Of a stretch of 64,000 bases of DNA, positions 48,935-59,742 are shown in pieces. The position numbers were made by a program, and so were the translations under genes. This DNA is from Turnera subulata (Eukaryota; Streptophyta; Magnoliopsida; Malpighiales; Passifloraceae), in NCBI GenBank assembly GCA_028386065.3, contig JAKUCV010003661.1, positions 16,048 to 80,047 of the forward strand. The letters are read 5' to 3'. The notes below the pieces were generated by a model. It saw nothing but the letters and a program-made list of their open reading frames with translations. It made no database searches and was not told the origin of the DNA. Each line of letters opens with the position of its first letter. Within the stretch, counting starts at the first letter, position 1.

Positions 48935-48946
48935 TGGTAGCGGAGC
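48935..48946 (+). promoter_or_regulatory. primer-binding site of element D
   Basis: TGGTAGCGGAGC starts four bases after the LTR end. Confidence 0.75.
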
Positions 48947-49046
48947 GGGCGTTAGGTCTTGTTGGGTAGTCCTTGTGTGTTTGTTGTTCTTGCTTGCATA
49001 GTTCGCTCTATTTGTTTATTATTTTATATCATTTAGTTTGTACATG

Positions 49047-49082
49047 ATGGTTCCAATCGAGGGACGCCAGCTTGCCACATAA
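49047..49082 (+). pseudogene. gag-start vestige in D
   Basis: The frame reads MVPIEGRQLAT and then a stop. The DNA stays close to the other vestiges (GAGGGACGCCAGCTTGC) although the frame is no longer useful. That fits a role as nucleic acid, not protein. Confidence 0.6.
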
Positions 49083-49641
49083 CATTCACATAAGAGGTAA
49101 TTGATGCCATAAATATGCAGAAACATAAATATTATTAATATTACTAATATTAATATTACACTGATATTATTATAAAAAAAAACATTCATTTTCTCGGTAC
49201 AACGTTGACCCTGAAGCTATTGGGGTCATTATTAATATTGACCCTGATGCTGTCGTTCTACGAGAACCACATGCCGCCCTTGTTGTTCTGGCCAGGAAGC
49301 TCGAACCGGTTTGCTGGAGGGAACCGAAGTGGGATGACACCGTGATCGTCTTCAGGCTGCCACTGGGTCTCCGTGAGCAGAACCATGTTGGGCTTGTACT
49401 GGTTCTTCAGGTCCCTCAGAGTACACGAGAACTCCTTGGAATGCCTACCGATTCCTCTGCAGTTCCACACCAGTAGTCGGGCCTTTGGCCAAGTTGGAGG
49501 TAACCGGGTGACTCTGGGCATGCTTTGGGCAGTCATCGAGAGCTAGTAGTAGGTACCTTGGTCAAGGAAATAGCAAGTGGGCTCCAGGTTGAATTCCTGA
49601 AGTCTTTCAGAAATGAAAAACATGACGGAATTGGCCGAGCC

Positions 49642-50136
49642 TGTAACGTCCCGGCTTGTCGACTGTCACTACAGACCAACACGGGACCTTTCCAACATGC
49701 TTTGTCCTCTCTCACACGTTTCCGGGGAGAACTTCCCAGGAGGTCACCCATCCTAGAATTGCTCCAAGTCAAGCACGTTTAACTTTGGAGTTTTTCTAGA
49801 ATGAGCACCGAAAAGGTAGGTGCACCTTGTTGATATAGTTAGTACCCATCAATCCATTTAAGCTATTCTCGATTGTGCAGTCCCATTCCTGTACAACCTC
49901 AAAATCACTTCATTTTGAGCTATTCTTAATTATACAGTCCCATACCTGTATAATTACGAAATCGCCCCAACTGTGCAGCCCCATCCCTACACAGTCTCAG
50001 GATCTCTCCTATTCTGGTGTGGATTCGGTTCATTCCTGTGCCCCTCCGTCTAGAAGCCTGCCAGAAGCCGCTCCTTGTCAATGCTCATCCCGGCACCGGC
50101 GTACACTTCCCGCCCTCTTAGACCTCGGGTGTCACA
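49642..50136 (-). mobile_element. Cassandra (TRIM) solo LTR
   Basis: This 495-bp sequence with TG...CA ends (TGTAACGTCCCGG to CTCGGGTGTCACA on plus) is flanked by the 5-bp duplication GAGCC (49637-49641 and 50137-50141). It carries a 5S rRNA-like stretch on the minus strand, the defining feature of Cassandra terminal-repeat retrotransposons in miniature. No internal region or second LTR is present, so it is a solo LTR. Confidence 0.9.
49732..49826 (-). ncRNA. 5S rRNA-like sequence within the Cassandra LTR
   Basis: On the minus strand AGGATGGGTGACCTCCTGGG matches the C-box end of plant 5S rRNA exactly. AAGTTAAACGTGCTT matches the A-box region with one change. The part between and the 5' end are more diverged (for example GGTGCACCTACC at the start). 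It is a retroelement-borne derivative with RNA polymerase III promoter elements, not a functional 5S rRNA gene. Confidence 0.85.
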
Positions 50137-50453
50137 GAGCCGTAGAAGGAGGTCCTCAGGGTGCCTTGGTCCTCTAGGAAGAACGTCTCTTCCATGGGAG
50201 TGACGAAGAACCTCGACGAGTAGAGTTCGTCGACGAAGACCAGACGAGGCATCCTGCCGAGCTCGTTCGGTAATTCCTCCGGACGTTCGTTGATCATGCT
50301 GTAGGCCAGCCGGTTTCTTCTTCCGAAGGAGGCACCCTCGACGAAAAAGACAGACGATGGAGCAGGCATAGTGTTTGATGCGTTGTGTTTTCTTTGCTTG
50401 AATGTTTTGTTTTCTCTTGGATGCTTTGTGGTTTTTGCTTTCCGTTGTTTTGC

Positions 50454-50461
50454 CTTTTATA
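50454..50461 (-). promoter_or_regulatory. TATA box of antisense ORF2, copy D
   Basis: TATAAAAG on minus, about 85-92 bp upstream of the ATG at 50369. Confidence 0.6.
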
Positions 50462-50504
50462 TAAAAATGTTTACTTGTTTTTCAAAGTATGGACCCCACC
50501 TGTT

Positions 50505-50755
50505 CCCCAAAAAAAAGAGAAAAAAGGGGAAAAGGAAAAAGAAGGAAATAGAAAAGAAAAGAAGAAAAAAAATAATAATAAAGTAAAAGAAAGGAAAAGG
50601 CAAAAAGAAAAAAAAAGGAAAAAAAAGAGTAAAAAAAGGGCAAAGAAAAAAAAAAGAGGAAGAAAAAGAAAGTCGAAAAAAAGAAAGAGAAGGAAGTAGT
50701 AAAAAAAAAAGAGAAAAGAAGGTAAAGAAAAAGAAAAAGAAAATACAAAATAAAA
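50505..50755. repeat. purine-rich tract of about 250 bp upstream of ORF2, copy D
   Basis: Almost pure A/G on plus. It lies between the TATA box and the conserved AGGAAAGCAGATTC block and is absent from copies C1 and C2. Overlapping frames (50385-50791) are low complexity. It may be a local expansion. Confidence 0.85.
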
Positions 50756-51562
50756 TATTTTTCTGGGATGAGGAAAGCAGATTCCCTTCACAAAACTTTA
50801 GACCATTTTCGATCTTCGAGGTTTTGCTTTTTGAAAATTTCGTCGTTGATTGGATTTTGCTTTTTGAAAATTTTGCCTTGGTTTGAAATTTTGCTTCGTT
50901 ACTTTATACGTTTTTCGGGCTACAAATGCAAGTGTTTTTCAGCTCGTTTTCATCATACCTTTTTCCTTCACGTTTGGTTACCTTGCTTTATTCTTTTTAT
51001 GACTTTTTCCTGCATCTTTTATCACATGCATTCGTGACCGTTGTGGCTAGATTGATGGGACCATATCTCGAGTAGAGTGCATGTGCGACAAGGTTACACA
51101 TGTTTGGACATCATGGAGGGATACGATATCTGGAAGACGTTTTTAGTTTGTGGACAAGTGGATCTCGTTTCTTTCGAGGAACACAGGACGTCTCGTGATC
51201 ATCGCCTTGCGAGTTAAGGGATGCCTTTTCCATGAGGGAAACCGACGTCACCGTTAGCTGTGCATGTTACGTTTCTTGGGGATCGAGGATGTTTACGACC
51301 GATATGAGCGCTGATCATGAAAAACGAGTTTTGTTTTGTTTTTAATTTCTTTATGTTAGTTTTACTTCCTTTTATTAGTTCTGTTTTTAACGTCTTTATG
51401 TTTGATTTTATTTCCTTCTTATTAGTTTTCTTCTGCTTAAAAAAATGTTTTGTATTCCATTTAATATAAGTTTTTATGTTATAAAGAGAGAATTGTTTTA
51501 TAAAGGAAAAAGCTTGTTTATTTATTTTTCATAACAGTTTTACAATACAGAGAAGAAGTACT
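50756..51562. other. spacer between antisense ORF2 and ORF1, copy D
   Basis: It aligns with 44324-45120 in reverse orientation. It includes the reverse complement of the polyadenylation-like signals just after ORF1. No supported gene. Confidence 0.6.
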
Positions 51563-51940
51563 CTATTGAGTTACATGCTTCTCAAGGTCTTTTACAAGTT
51601 TTTGGATATTTTTCACGTGAGGGAAGAGTTCCTTGCACGGCAGTTCTATCTGCATCACCGCCGAGCTGACCTTCCTCAGTGAGATGTTCAGCTGCGATAG
51701 TGTCTGCAGTGGAGTGCTGCTTTCTGCCGTTGCTTTGCCCTTCCAATCATCAGCTTTCTTGTTGGCACGCTTCTTTCGCTGTCATTGGGAGACCACCATA
51801 TCTTCCTTCAGACTGATGGTGTTTGCCTTGAACCGCTTCTTGGGAGGTTCTTCATCGGAGCTTGTCGGGAAAGCAGTACCACCGATATAGCTGTTATCCT
51901 CGGAGTCTGAGGTGGTTCTTGTTCTTAGTAGAGAGTCCAT
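51563..51940 (-). pseudogene. antisense ORF1, copy D (premature stop)
   Basis: The ATG at 51940 is intact (MDSLLRTRTTSDSED). The NLS-like PPKKRFK is conserved. A TGA arises after about 53 codons, where copy C2 has codons for PRR. The overall length of 378 bp is unchanged. Confidence 0.78.
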
Positions 51941-51974
51941 GGCTGAGAGTGAGTGTCTCAGTTATGAGGTTTGG

Positions 51975-51982
51975 TATTTATA
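51975..51982 (-). promoter_or_regulatory. TATA box of antisense ORF1, copy D
   Basis: TATAAATA on minus, 42 bp before the ATG at 51940, the same spacing as in copies C1 and C2. Confidence 0.6.
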
Positions 51983-52125
51983 GTGGAGGAGATGTCGCTT
52001 AAGGGTATAAGCGGTATCTCGGGTTGAGTTTGGACAGCTGGCAGAGTGTACCGGAAGCTTATCGTGGTAGGACCCACGGATAAGACGAAATTTCGGGGAC
52101 GAAATTCTTTTTAAGGTGGGTAGAC

Positions 52126-53673
52126 TGTAACAGCCCGGGAAAAAATTTGGTATTTTTACCGGGACTGTAAAAGTCTTTTTACAGTGATTTACCGAAAGAA
52201 TTAATCTTGGGTAATTAATTCAAGGTAAATCAGGCATCGTTTTTCGAAACCGAGGTTTTTCCCGCGCTCAGGATTTTTCTGTGGATTTTTCGGACCTAAT
52301 TTGGTACTTTTTTGGGTCCCGGAATCCTCAGAAAATCACACCGGAAAATAACTAAGGGGATATGCAGTTATTTTCTGGTCCGGTTTGGACACGCCTGCAT
52401 TATTTGTCGCAATAATGCAGGCGACACCTTTCTTTTCTCCCTGTGTCACCCGTGTATTCCTGCCTTCCCATGCACCATCCCCATCTTCTTCTTCCTGCCA
52501 ATTCTTCACCCTGCAACATGAAACCAAATCTAAAAAAAAAGAAAGAAAAGAGAGAGGAAAGAAAAGAAAAAAAAAAAGAAACGAAAAAAAAGGAGAGAAA
52601 CCAGAAAAAAAAAGAGAAAAGAAAGAAAGAAGAAAAAAAAAAACAACAAAGAGCTACACCAACCCAACACCACCACGACCTGCCACCGACCACCGTGACC
52701 ACCCGAGCCACTACCATCTACACCATCTCCTCTCCTCCCTGCTCTCCTCTCTCGCGTGGCGTTGCAAGACGCCGCTCCTCCCTGCTGCAGCCACGCTGTT
52801 AGCCGCCAAGTCCTCTCTTCATCTCCATGCTGCCCGACGACCGCCCTCCTCTCTTCCCTCTTGTCGCACCACCGAAGTCGTCACCGCTGCCTCTTCCGCC
52901 ATCAATTTCTCCTCCCCCGCGACGTTACAGCACCGACGCTTCTCCTCCACTCTGCGGCAGTTGATGACCAAGGCTGGACCACCATTGACAGCAGCCTAGC
53001 CGTCTCGATCTGCAACACCATCGAGTCGCAGCCCGACGACGCGTCTCCTCCTCGCCGACACTTTAGGAGGCGAAGCCACCACCGCACTCCTCGCCGCCTT
53101 GCTCGCCCTGTGCCGCGTCGCAGTCGCTGCCATCCTCGTGCTCGCCTCGCCTTGCCGCTGCAACCCGCCCGTGGTGAGCAACGGGTTGTGAGCGACCCGT
53201 TTTCACAAGAGGGTCGACCGTTGGGATGGGTTTGACCCGGTTCGTTTGGTTGGGGCTAGTGGGCTGTTTCACTGGGCTTGCTGCGTGGGCTGCGCCTAGG
53301 CTGTTACCTGAGCCTGGGCTTGAGCTTATGTAGCGGGCCAGGCCTGAACCTTGGCCCAGTCCGATTTCTGTAAAAAAAAGAAAACATATATATATATGGT
53401 TATTATCTGTATCAATTAAATAAAAATAAAAAATATATTTTCTGAAAAATATGTATATGGTATACCTAAGTAATATTTCAAGAAATAGATTATTGTGTTG
53501 ATAATATAATTGTTTGGGGATGTATTATATCTTTAGAAAATAAATATGCATACCTATATTTATTTTCAAAAAATATGTTTAGATGATTATATTTTCTGGA
53601 AAAAGAATACAAATGGTATATGCTTACCTTAATATATATATTTGATAAATAATAATTTTCTGGATATATATAT
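52126..53673 (+). mobile_element. first part of D's 3' LTR
   Basis: It starts TGTAACAGCCCGGG. It contains nested dyads (52165-52231), a long hairpin (52392-52423), a purine-rich tract (about 52525-52655), a GC-rich block (about 52660-53200) and a cluster of TGGGCY motifs (about 53240-53350). Frames such as 52385-52999 and 52756-53235 derive from these compositional blocks. Confidence 0.88.
52392..52423. other. perfect 13-bp-arm hairpin near the LTR start
   Basis: The arms CGCCTGCATTATT and AATAATGCAGGCG are separated by six bases. A similar hairpin lies in the C-type LTRs (near 37960-37980), and its 3' arm abuts the insertion point at 24647. Confidence 0.9.
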
Positions 53674-55478
53674 TGAAGCGCACCGACCCGTATTTACCAT
53701 ACACAGTAAACACGTGCCGAAACAATTCTTATTAACAGATCAGGCAGTACATCACAGTAAAATACTACACATAAATACAAATACAACAGCACACCATGTT
53801 ATAGTTGTCACCCATACTCGAGGACCATTATTCAATCCACTCGTATTAACAACAACATAACTCAATAGGCAACACCCAAGCAATAAAGGATAGCAGCAAC
53901 ATAGCAACATATACGACACGGCAGCGGAAGACTAAAATGCAGATGCAGCGGAGGTATGGATCCGGAGTCAGGTGGAGAAGAGAGCAGCAGCCAACGTACA
54001 CCGTACCTGAACTACGAAGCAACCAAACCTACGGGATGAAACCCCGCAGGCGAGGGGTGAGTCCGAAGTGCTCACCGACGAAGGATAAACAGAGATATAT
54101 ATTCAACTGTAATACTTCCGAAGAAAACACCACAATCTCAACAGAAAGCACAAACAATCACAACACAAGAAAACTACCATAAACAACTATATCAAGACCA
54201 AAAGAATGCTTATTTATTTTCTTATTACCAATTTTATCTTCCGGGCCCGTCACTGGACAAGCTAGGGTCGTACCTGGTTATTAACTAATTCTTGATGCCA
54301 GGCCCAACCACAATCCGGGATCAACATCCCAATATCACAAATCCGGGATCAATATCCCAATATCACAAATCCGGGATCAACATCCCAATACCAACAATCC
54401 GGGATCAACATCCCAAACAACCAACCAACCGGCCATGACACCACAGAACTAGTCTCTAACCATCTAGTCGTACCACTACTTTCCAAGTGACAATTATATC
54501 ATCATCTCAAATTCAATTCCAATTCCATTACTCTATCATCATTATTCAACTTTTAATCATCACAGATTGTTTCTCAAGCTCAACCAGCCAACAATTTCAT
54601 ATCACTAAGTACTCACAATATCACAAACCAACAGCACATTCCAGCAACATCATGGCAAAATCCACAGCAGATAAATAGTAACAATAATCATCAACAATTT
54701 CCATAGCAATCATATATCAGCCAATAATCGATTCAACAGTTCAATCAAACAACAAAATCAAACACAGTATTACAGGCATATATCCAAGGTTATCCATCCT
54801 CACCTTAGTCGATTATCAGTTATGAAACTGCCCAACAGACTCCAAGTCCGGCTCCTCAGGTATCTGCTCGTTATCAACTCCTATATCAAACAAATAATAT
54901 GCACACATAAGTGATATGCAATGTCATGCTGCTACTGTATTACGAAAATAAATACTGACTCGTCTCGGTTACCCCCCGGGTTATTTTCCCATTACCATCA
55001 TCATCATTCACCATTTATTTTCAAGTGTCAAAATACCTTACTTATACTTATTCCTGTATAATACCTACTTTGTTAATACCCTTTCCATATTTTTTCTACA
55101 AGTATGCACTTTCCAAAATTATTAATTACTATTTTTATTATTATTATTTTTCCATAATTATCTCCTCAATTTAATTACTCTACTATTGTTTATCACATTT
55201 ATATTTTCCTAGAACACTAATTATTCTCAAAATTATATCTATTTTATTTTCCAGAATATTACTTCCCTAAATTATATCTCTTTTTATTATTATTTTTTTT
55301 TCAACTAATTCTCTTTTTTTTTCAGAATTTTATTATTCTCTTTTTTTTTTACTGGACTGGGCCAAGTCCAAGCCCAACCCAACAGACCAAGCTCAGGCCA
55401 AGGCAGGAGCCCAGGCAGGCCCAGGCGCAGCAGCCCAGCAGCAGGCCCGTGCCAAGGCTGCCAGCCCTGAAGCCTTAT
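53674..55478 (-). mobile_element. truncated 3' LTR of element E
   Basis: It aligns with 59743-61552. The break falls after GAAGCCTTA, where the sequence switches to TGCTCTGCTTAACTACC of the integrase region. Confidence 0.88.
54315..54415 (-). repeat. palindrome array, left LTR of element E
   Basis: Four units of GGGATCAACATCCC type occur, one of them changed to GGGATCAATATCCC. Confidence 0.82.
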
Positions 55479-55919
55479 GCTCTGCTTAACTACCTGAATC
55501 TTGTCTACTGTCTGCTTAACCAAGTCTGGACTCACAATCAAACGAAGACCTTCTTCATCCCAACATACTGGACTTCGGCATTTCCTTCCGTAAAGAGCTT
55601 CAAACGGTGGCATGCCGATGCTGGAATGAAAACTGTTGTTGTAGGCGAACTCTGCTAAGGACAAATACTGATCCCAACTCCTACTGAAATTAAGAGCACA
55701 AGCCCTTAACATATCCTCCAGCGTCTGAATAGTCCTATCTGACTGTCCGTCGGTCTGAGGATGAAATGCAGTACTGAAACTCAGCTTCTTCCCCAAAGCT
55801 GCTTGCAAACTCTTCCAAAACCGTGATGTGAATCTCGGATCCCTATCTGAGACTATGGACTTAGGAATCCCATGTAGTCTCACAATCTCTGCAACATACT
55901 GCTTTGCCAACTTATCCAT
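55479..55919 (-). pseudogene. element E integrase core fragment
   Basis: The frame has DRDPRFTSRFWKSLQAALG, FHPQTDGQSDRT and FAYNNSFHSSIGMPPFEALY. It is preceded by a stop near 55920 and truncated downstream by the deletion, so the chromodomain is lost. Confidence 0.88.
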
Positions 55920-56045
55920 AGTATCTGTCTGTCAGATGGGGAGAAAATGAGCTGATTTTGTAAGTCGATCAACGATAACCCAGATGGCATCATGTTGTCT
56001 CCGGGTCAACGGTAATCTGACCATAAAATCCATAGTGATCATCTC

Positions 56046-58634
56046 TCACTTCCACTCTGGCACTGACAACGATCTCATCTTCCCTACTGGAGCCTGATGC
56101 TCGGCTTTCACTTGCTGACAAGTGATACACTTAGCCACATACTCGGCTACATCCTTCTTCATACGTGGCCACCAGAAATGACTCCTCAAATTCTGGTACA
56201 TCTTGGTGCTTCCGGGATGCATAGCATACGGCGTCATATGCCCCTCTTCCAGAATCTGACTGCGTAGGTCACCAACACTGGGTATACATAAACATTTCCC
56301 CAACATCAATGCACTATCCTCAGCTATGCGAAACTTGTCTTCTTTCCCACTACGGACTGCTTTCTTCAGCTTGATCAAGTCAGGATCCCCATCTTGTAGT
56401 TCCACAATCCAGCCTCTCAGGTTAGACTTGACTTCAATGTGAGTCAACAAAACTCTTGTCTCATCCACTGATAAATCAACTCCCATCTTCCTTAACTCGA
56501 TGAGTGAGGACATCGAGTAGGTCGTGGAAGCATCTTCTGGCTGTCTCTGGCTCAAAGCATCTGCTACAACATTAGCTTTTCCAGGGTGATACTCAATAGT
56601 ACAATCATAATCATTCAGCAACTCAACCCAACGTCGTTGTCGCAGGTTAAGCTCCTTCTGAGTCATGATGTATTTGAGACTCTTATGATCTGTGAAGATC
56701 CTGCATCTCTCTCCAAACAGATAATGTCGCCAAATTTTCAAAGCAAGGATCACTGCAGCCATCTCTAGATCATGTGTCGGGTAGTTCTTCTCATGTGGTC
56801 TCAACTGTCTCGAGGCATAGGCAATCACTCGGCCTTCTTGCATCAGAACTGCTCCCAAACCAAGACCTAAAGCATCACAAAACAGCACATACTCTACTCG
56901 TGGCTTAGGTACTGTCAAGACTGGTGCTGTTGTCAACTTCTTCTTCAGTTCATCAAAACTCTTTTGGCAGGCATCACTCCATACAAAGGCTTGATCTTTC
57001 CTCAATAGCTTGGTCATGGGACTGGCTATCAAGGAAAAACCCTCAATGAATCTCCGGTAATATCCTGTAAGGCCAAGAAAACTTCTGACTTCAGGTACCG
57101 TCTTGGGCGGCTCCCACTCTAGAACAGCTTTCACCTTAGCAAGGTCAACCTTAATCCCATCCCCGGATACAACATGTCCAAGGAATGCAACTTCCTTAAG
57201 CCAGAACTCACACTTGTTGAACTTAGCATACAACTCCTTCTCTCGCAGCCTCTGTAGTACTACCCTCAGGTGCTCCTCATGTTCTTCCTTGCTCTTGGAG
57301 TATATCAGAATGTCGTCGATGAAGACTACTACGAACTTATCCAAGAACTCGTTCAAGACCAAGTGCATCAAGCACATGAAAACTGTAGGTGCATTGCTCA
57401 ACCCGAAAGGAACCACTGTCAACTCAAAATGCCCATACCGAGTACGGAAGGCCGTCTTCGGTATGTCCTTCTCCGCAATATTGACCTGATGGTAGCCAGA
57501 TCGAAGATCAATCTTAGAAAAAATTGTAGCTCCTTGTAGTTGATCAAAGATGTCATCAATCCTGGGAAACGGGTACTTGTTCTTCACTGTCACCTTGTTC
57601 AACTGTCGGTAGTCCACACACATCCGTAAACTGCCATCCTTCTTCTTCTCAAAGAGGACTGGTGATCCCCAAGGTGATGTACTAGGTCGGATGAATCCCT
57701 TCTCGAGCAGCTCATCTAACTGCTTCTTCAACTCCTGGAGTTCCGTCGGTGCCATCCGATATGGTGCCATCGAGATAGGTGTCACTCCTGGCATCAAATC
57801 GATGGTGTACTCAACTTCCCTGTCAGGTGGAAATCCTGGCAGATCTTCTGGAAACACATCTGGAAACTCCCTCACGACTATGATGTCCCCTAAAACCGGA
57901 GTTTGAAATTCTTCTCCCTTGACATGGGTCAGCAAAGCATCCAAATCCAACGGCTTCATCCCAACATCCTGGTTAGCAGAGATACTACATGTAGTAGCAG
58001 CTCTCCCAATACCTGTCAACAAAATCTTATGTCCACCTTCGGAAGTCAACAGCACTTCCTTGGTTCGACAGTTCACCATAGCACTGTACTTGGACAACCA
58101 ATCCATCCCCAAGATGATATCAAAACCTCTCATGTTCATCACTATCAACCGTGCAAGAAAAACCTCACTATCGTATGAAAGCGAAACGTCTCTGCACACA
58201 TGGGTTAACCTGACTACTATACCCGCAGGTAACCTAACTCTCATCGGACAAGCTAAACTCTCTCCCATACAGTTATGTAATATGGCAAAGCTTTGTGCAA
58301 TAAATGAATGCGTAGCACCAGGGTCTATCAATGTATAAACAGTACTACCAAAAACTGTGAAGGTACCTGCTATGACATCAGCATTCTCTGGGTCCTCCTC
58401 AGCGGTGATCACAAATGCTCTCGGCACTGCTGTACTCTGGTTCATGGCTGACTGGGTCCTAGCAGGAACTGCTCCATGTCCTCGGCCTCGGCCAACTCCA
58501 GAACCACTAGGAACACTGACAACTGAAGCTTGCACCGTCTGAACAGGTGCCAAACCTTCAGATCTTCCCAACTTGGGACAAGCATAACGGTAGTGCCCAA
58601 CTTCGTTACACTCATAACACCTCACCTGAGACAA
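56046..58634 (-). pseudogene. element E pol: zinc knuckle, protease, reverse transcriptase, RNase H, integrase N-terminus
   Basis: This 862-codon open frame is the best-preserved pol in the window. Near residues 5-18 is the full CCHC knuckle [14 protein letters not shown]. The protease has [14 protein letters not shown] at about 107-120. The reverse transcriptase runs from about 305 to 560, with [12 protein letters not shown] and [11 protein letters not shown]. RNase H follows ([17 protein letters not shown] to [12 protein letters not shown]). The integrase HHCC region ([20 protein letters not shown]) lies near the end. It stops at 56046, where Trp in EWKWEM has become a stop. It would be part of one gag-pol polyprotein. 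Stops in gag and the downstream deletion make the element inactive, but this enzyme block is nearly intact. Confidence 0.93.
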
Positions 58635-58727
58635 AGGAGGTCTCGGGCGAGCACCCCAAGATGAAGTCCCTCCAGACTGAGTACAAGAACTGCCTCGGTT
58701 GTTATAGTTGTTGTTCCATCCACGTCC

Positions 58728-59615
58728 CTAACTCCCTGGTATGAACCGGCTCTGTCCATATCCTGACCGGTTCGCTGGTGTCTGAAACCTCTTGTTCTGT
58801 CCCCCAGAACTCTGTGCAGCATGCCTCTTACGGATCTCCTGTTGTTCCCTCTCATTACCCAGCCAAATAATCTCAGCTCTCAGGGCATCTGTCAGCATAT
58901 CCTGGTAAGTCTCATAGACCTTGCACCCCATAACTGTCTGGATACCTGATCGAAGACCATCCCAAAAACGTTTACATCTGGCCTCCGGAGTAGGCACAAA
59001 CTCACTGGCATAGATGGACAAGCGGTTGAACTTGATCTTATAATAGTTGACCGTTTGATCCGGTCCCTGTTGTAGTCCCAAAAACTCCCGTCTCAGCTGG
59101 TCCTGGTATGCCTCAGAAACAAACTTCCTTCGGAACATCTCCATGAACTAGGTCCACGGCATAGTGACAGGTGTCGGCATGTCCCTGGTGGTAGACTCCC
59201 ACCAATCAACAGCATCTCCTCGGAACATGGCAGCGGCATATCTGGCCCACCTGTCATTCCTGCATGTCAGCTTCAGCATAACCCTGTTCATCTGTCTAAG
59301 CCATCAGTCAGTATCCTGTGGTGTAGTGACACCGGTGAAGATCTCTGCCCCAAGTTTCTCCAGCTTCATGTACACTGGATCCTCAACTGGTCCCTGATTT
59401 TCCTGTTCTCGGGCTCCCATAGCATCAATACGTGCATCCCTGGCTTCTTGCCTTCGCAGAATCTGAGTTACGACATTCAGCATCTGCGTAGGGTCTCCCA
59501 ACGGAATATTCGGAAGGTGTTCCGAACCTCCCGCAACTTGCTGCGGTTGATCCACTGATACCTGATCATCATCTATGTGACCTCCAGCATGCTGATTCCC
59601 TCCAATCGGATCCAT
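58728..59615 (-). pseudogene. element E gag (broken)
   Basis: The ATG at 59615 begins MDPIGGNQHAGGHIDDD. The frame is stopped near 59304 (in TPQDTD) and again near 59145, then continues to 58728 with RREFLGLQQGPDQTVNYY. It is in the same frame as pol, so the intact ancestor had a single gag-pol frame. Confidence 0.88.
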
Positions 59616-59742
59616 TCGTACCTATATGAGAATGTATATGAATGCATGTCATATCATGTCGTGACAAATCTTATGCACAAACAGACAGTCATACAACCAC
59701 AGTTATGTCCCTAATGACCTACTGCCTACTCCACTACCAAAC

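Larger units (their letters stand above)
49186..50369 (-). pseudogene. antisense ORF2, copy D (interrupted by a Cassandra LTR, plus a stop)
   Basis: The ATG at 50369 is intact (MPAPSSVFFVEGASFGRR). The frame is split after about 76 codons by the insertion at 49642-50136. Without the insert and one GAGCC copy it has the same 684 bp as the other copies. A further nonsense change (TGG to TAG, 49258-49260) lies in the WFSWND motif. Confidence 0.82.
48931..52125 (+). mobile_element. internal region of element D
   Basis: The order is primer site (48935-48946), gag-start vestige (49047-49082), antisense ORF2 on minus (interrupted by a Cassandra LTR), a long purine tract, a spacer, antisense ORF1 on minus, and the purine tract TTTTTAAGGTGGGTAGAC just before 52126. 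It has the same plan as the internal regions of array C in opposite orientation. Confidence 0.88.

Noticed and set aside
49732..49826. A genuine 5S rRNA gene
   Set aside because: Only the internal promoter half is well preserved and the sequence sits inside a TG...CA element with a target duplication, as in Cassandra LTRs.
52385..53235. A 204-codon frame in D's 3' LTR
   Set aside because: A Lys/Glu-rich run followed by Pro/Ser-rich sequence, encoded by a purine tract and a GC-rich block. The other LTR lacks the segment needed to confirm it.
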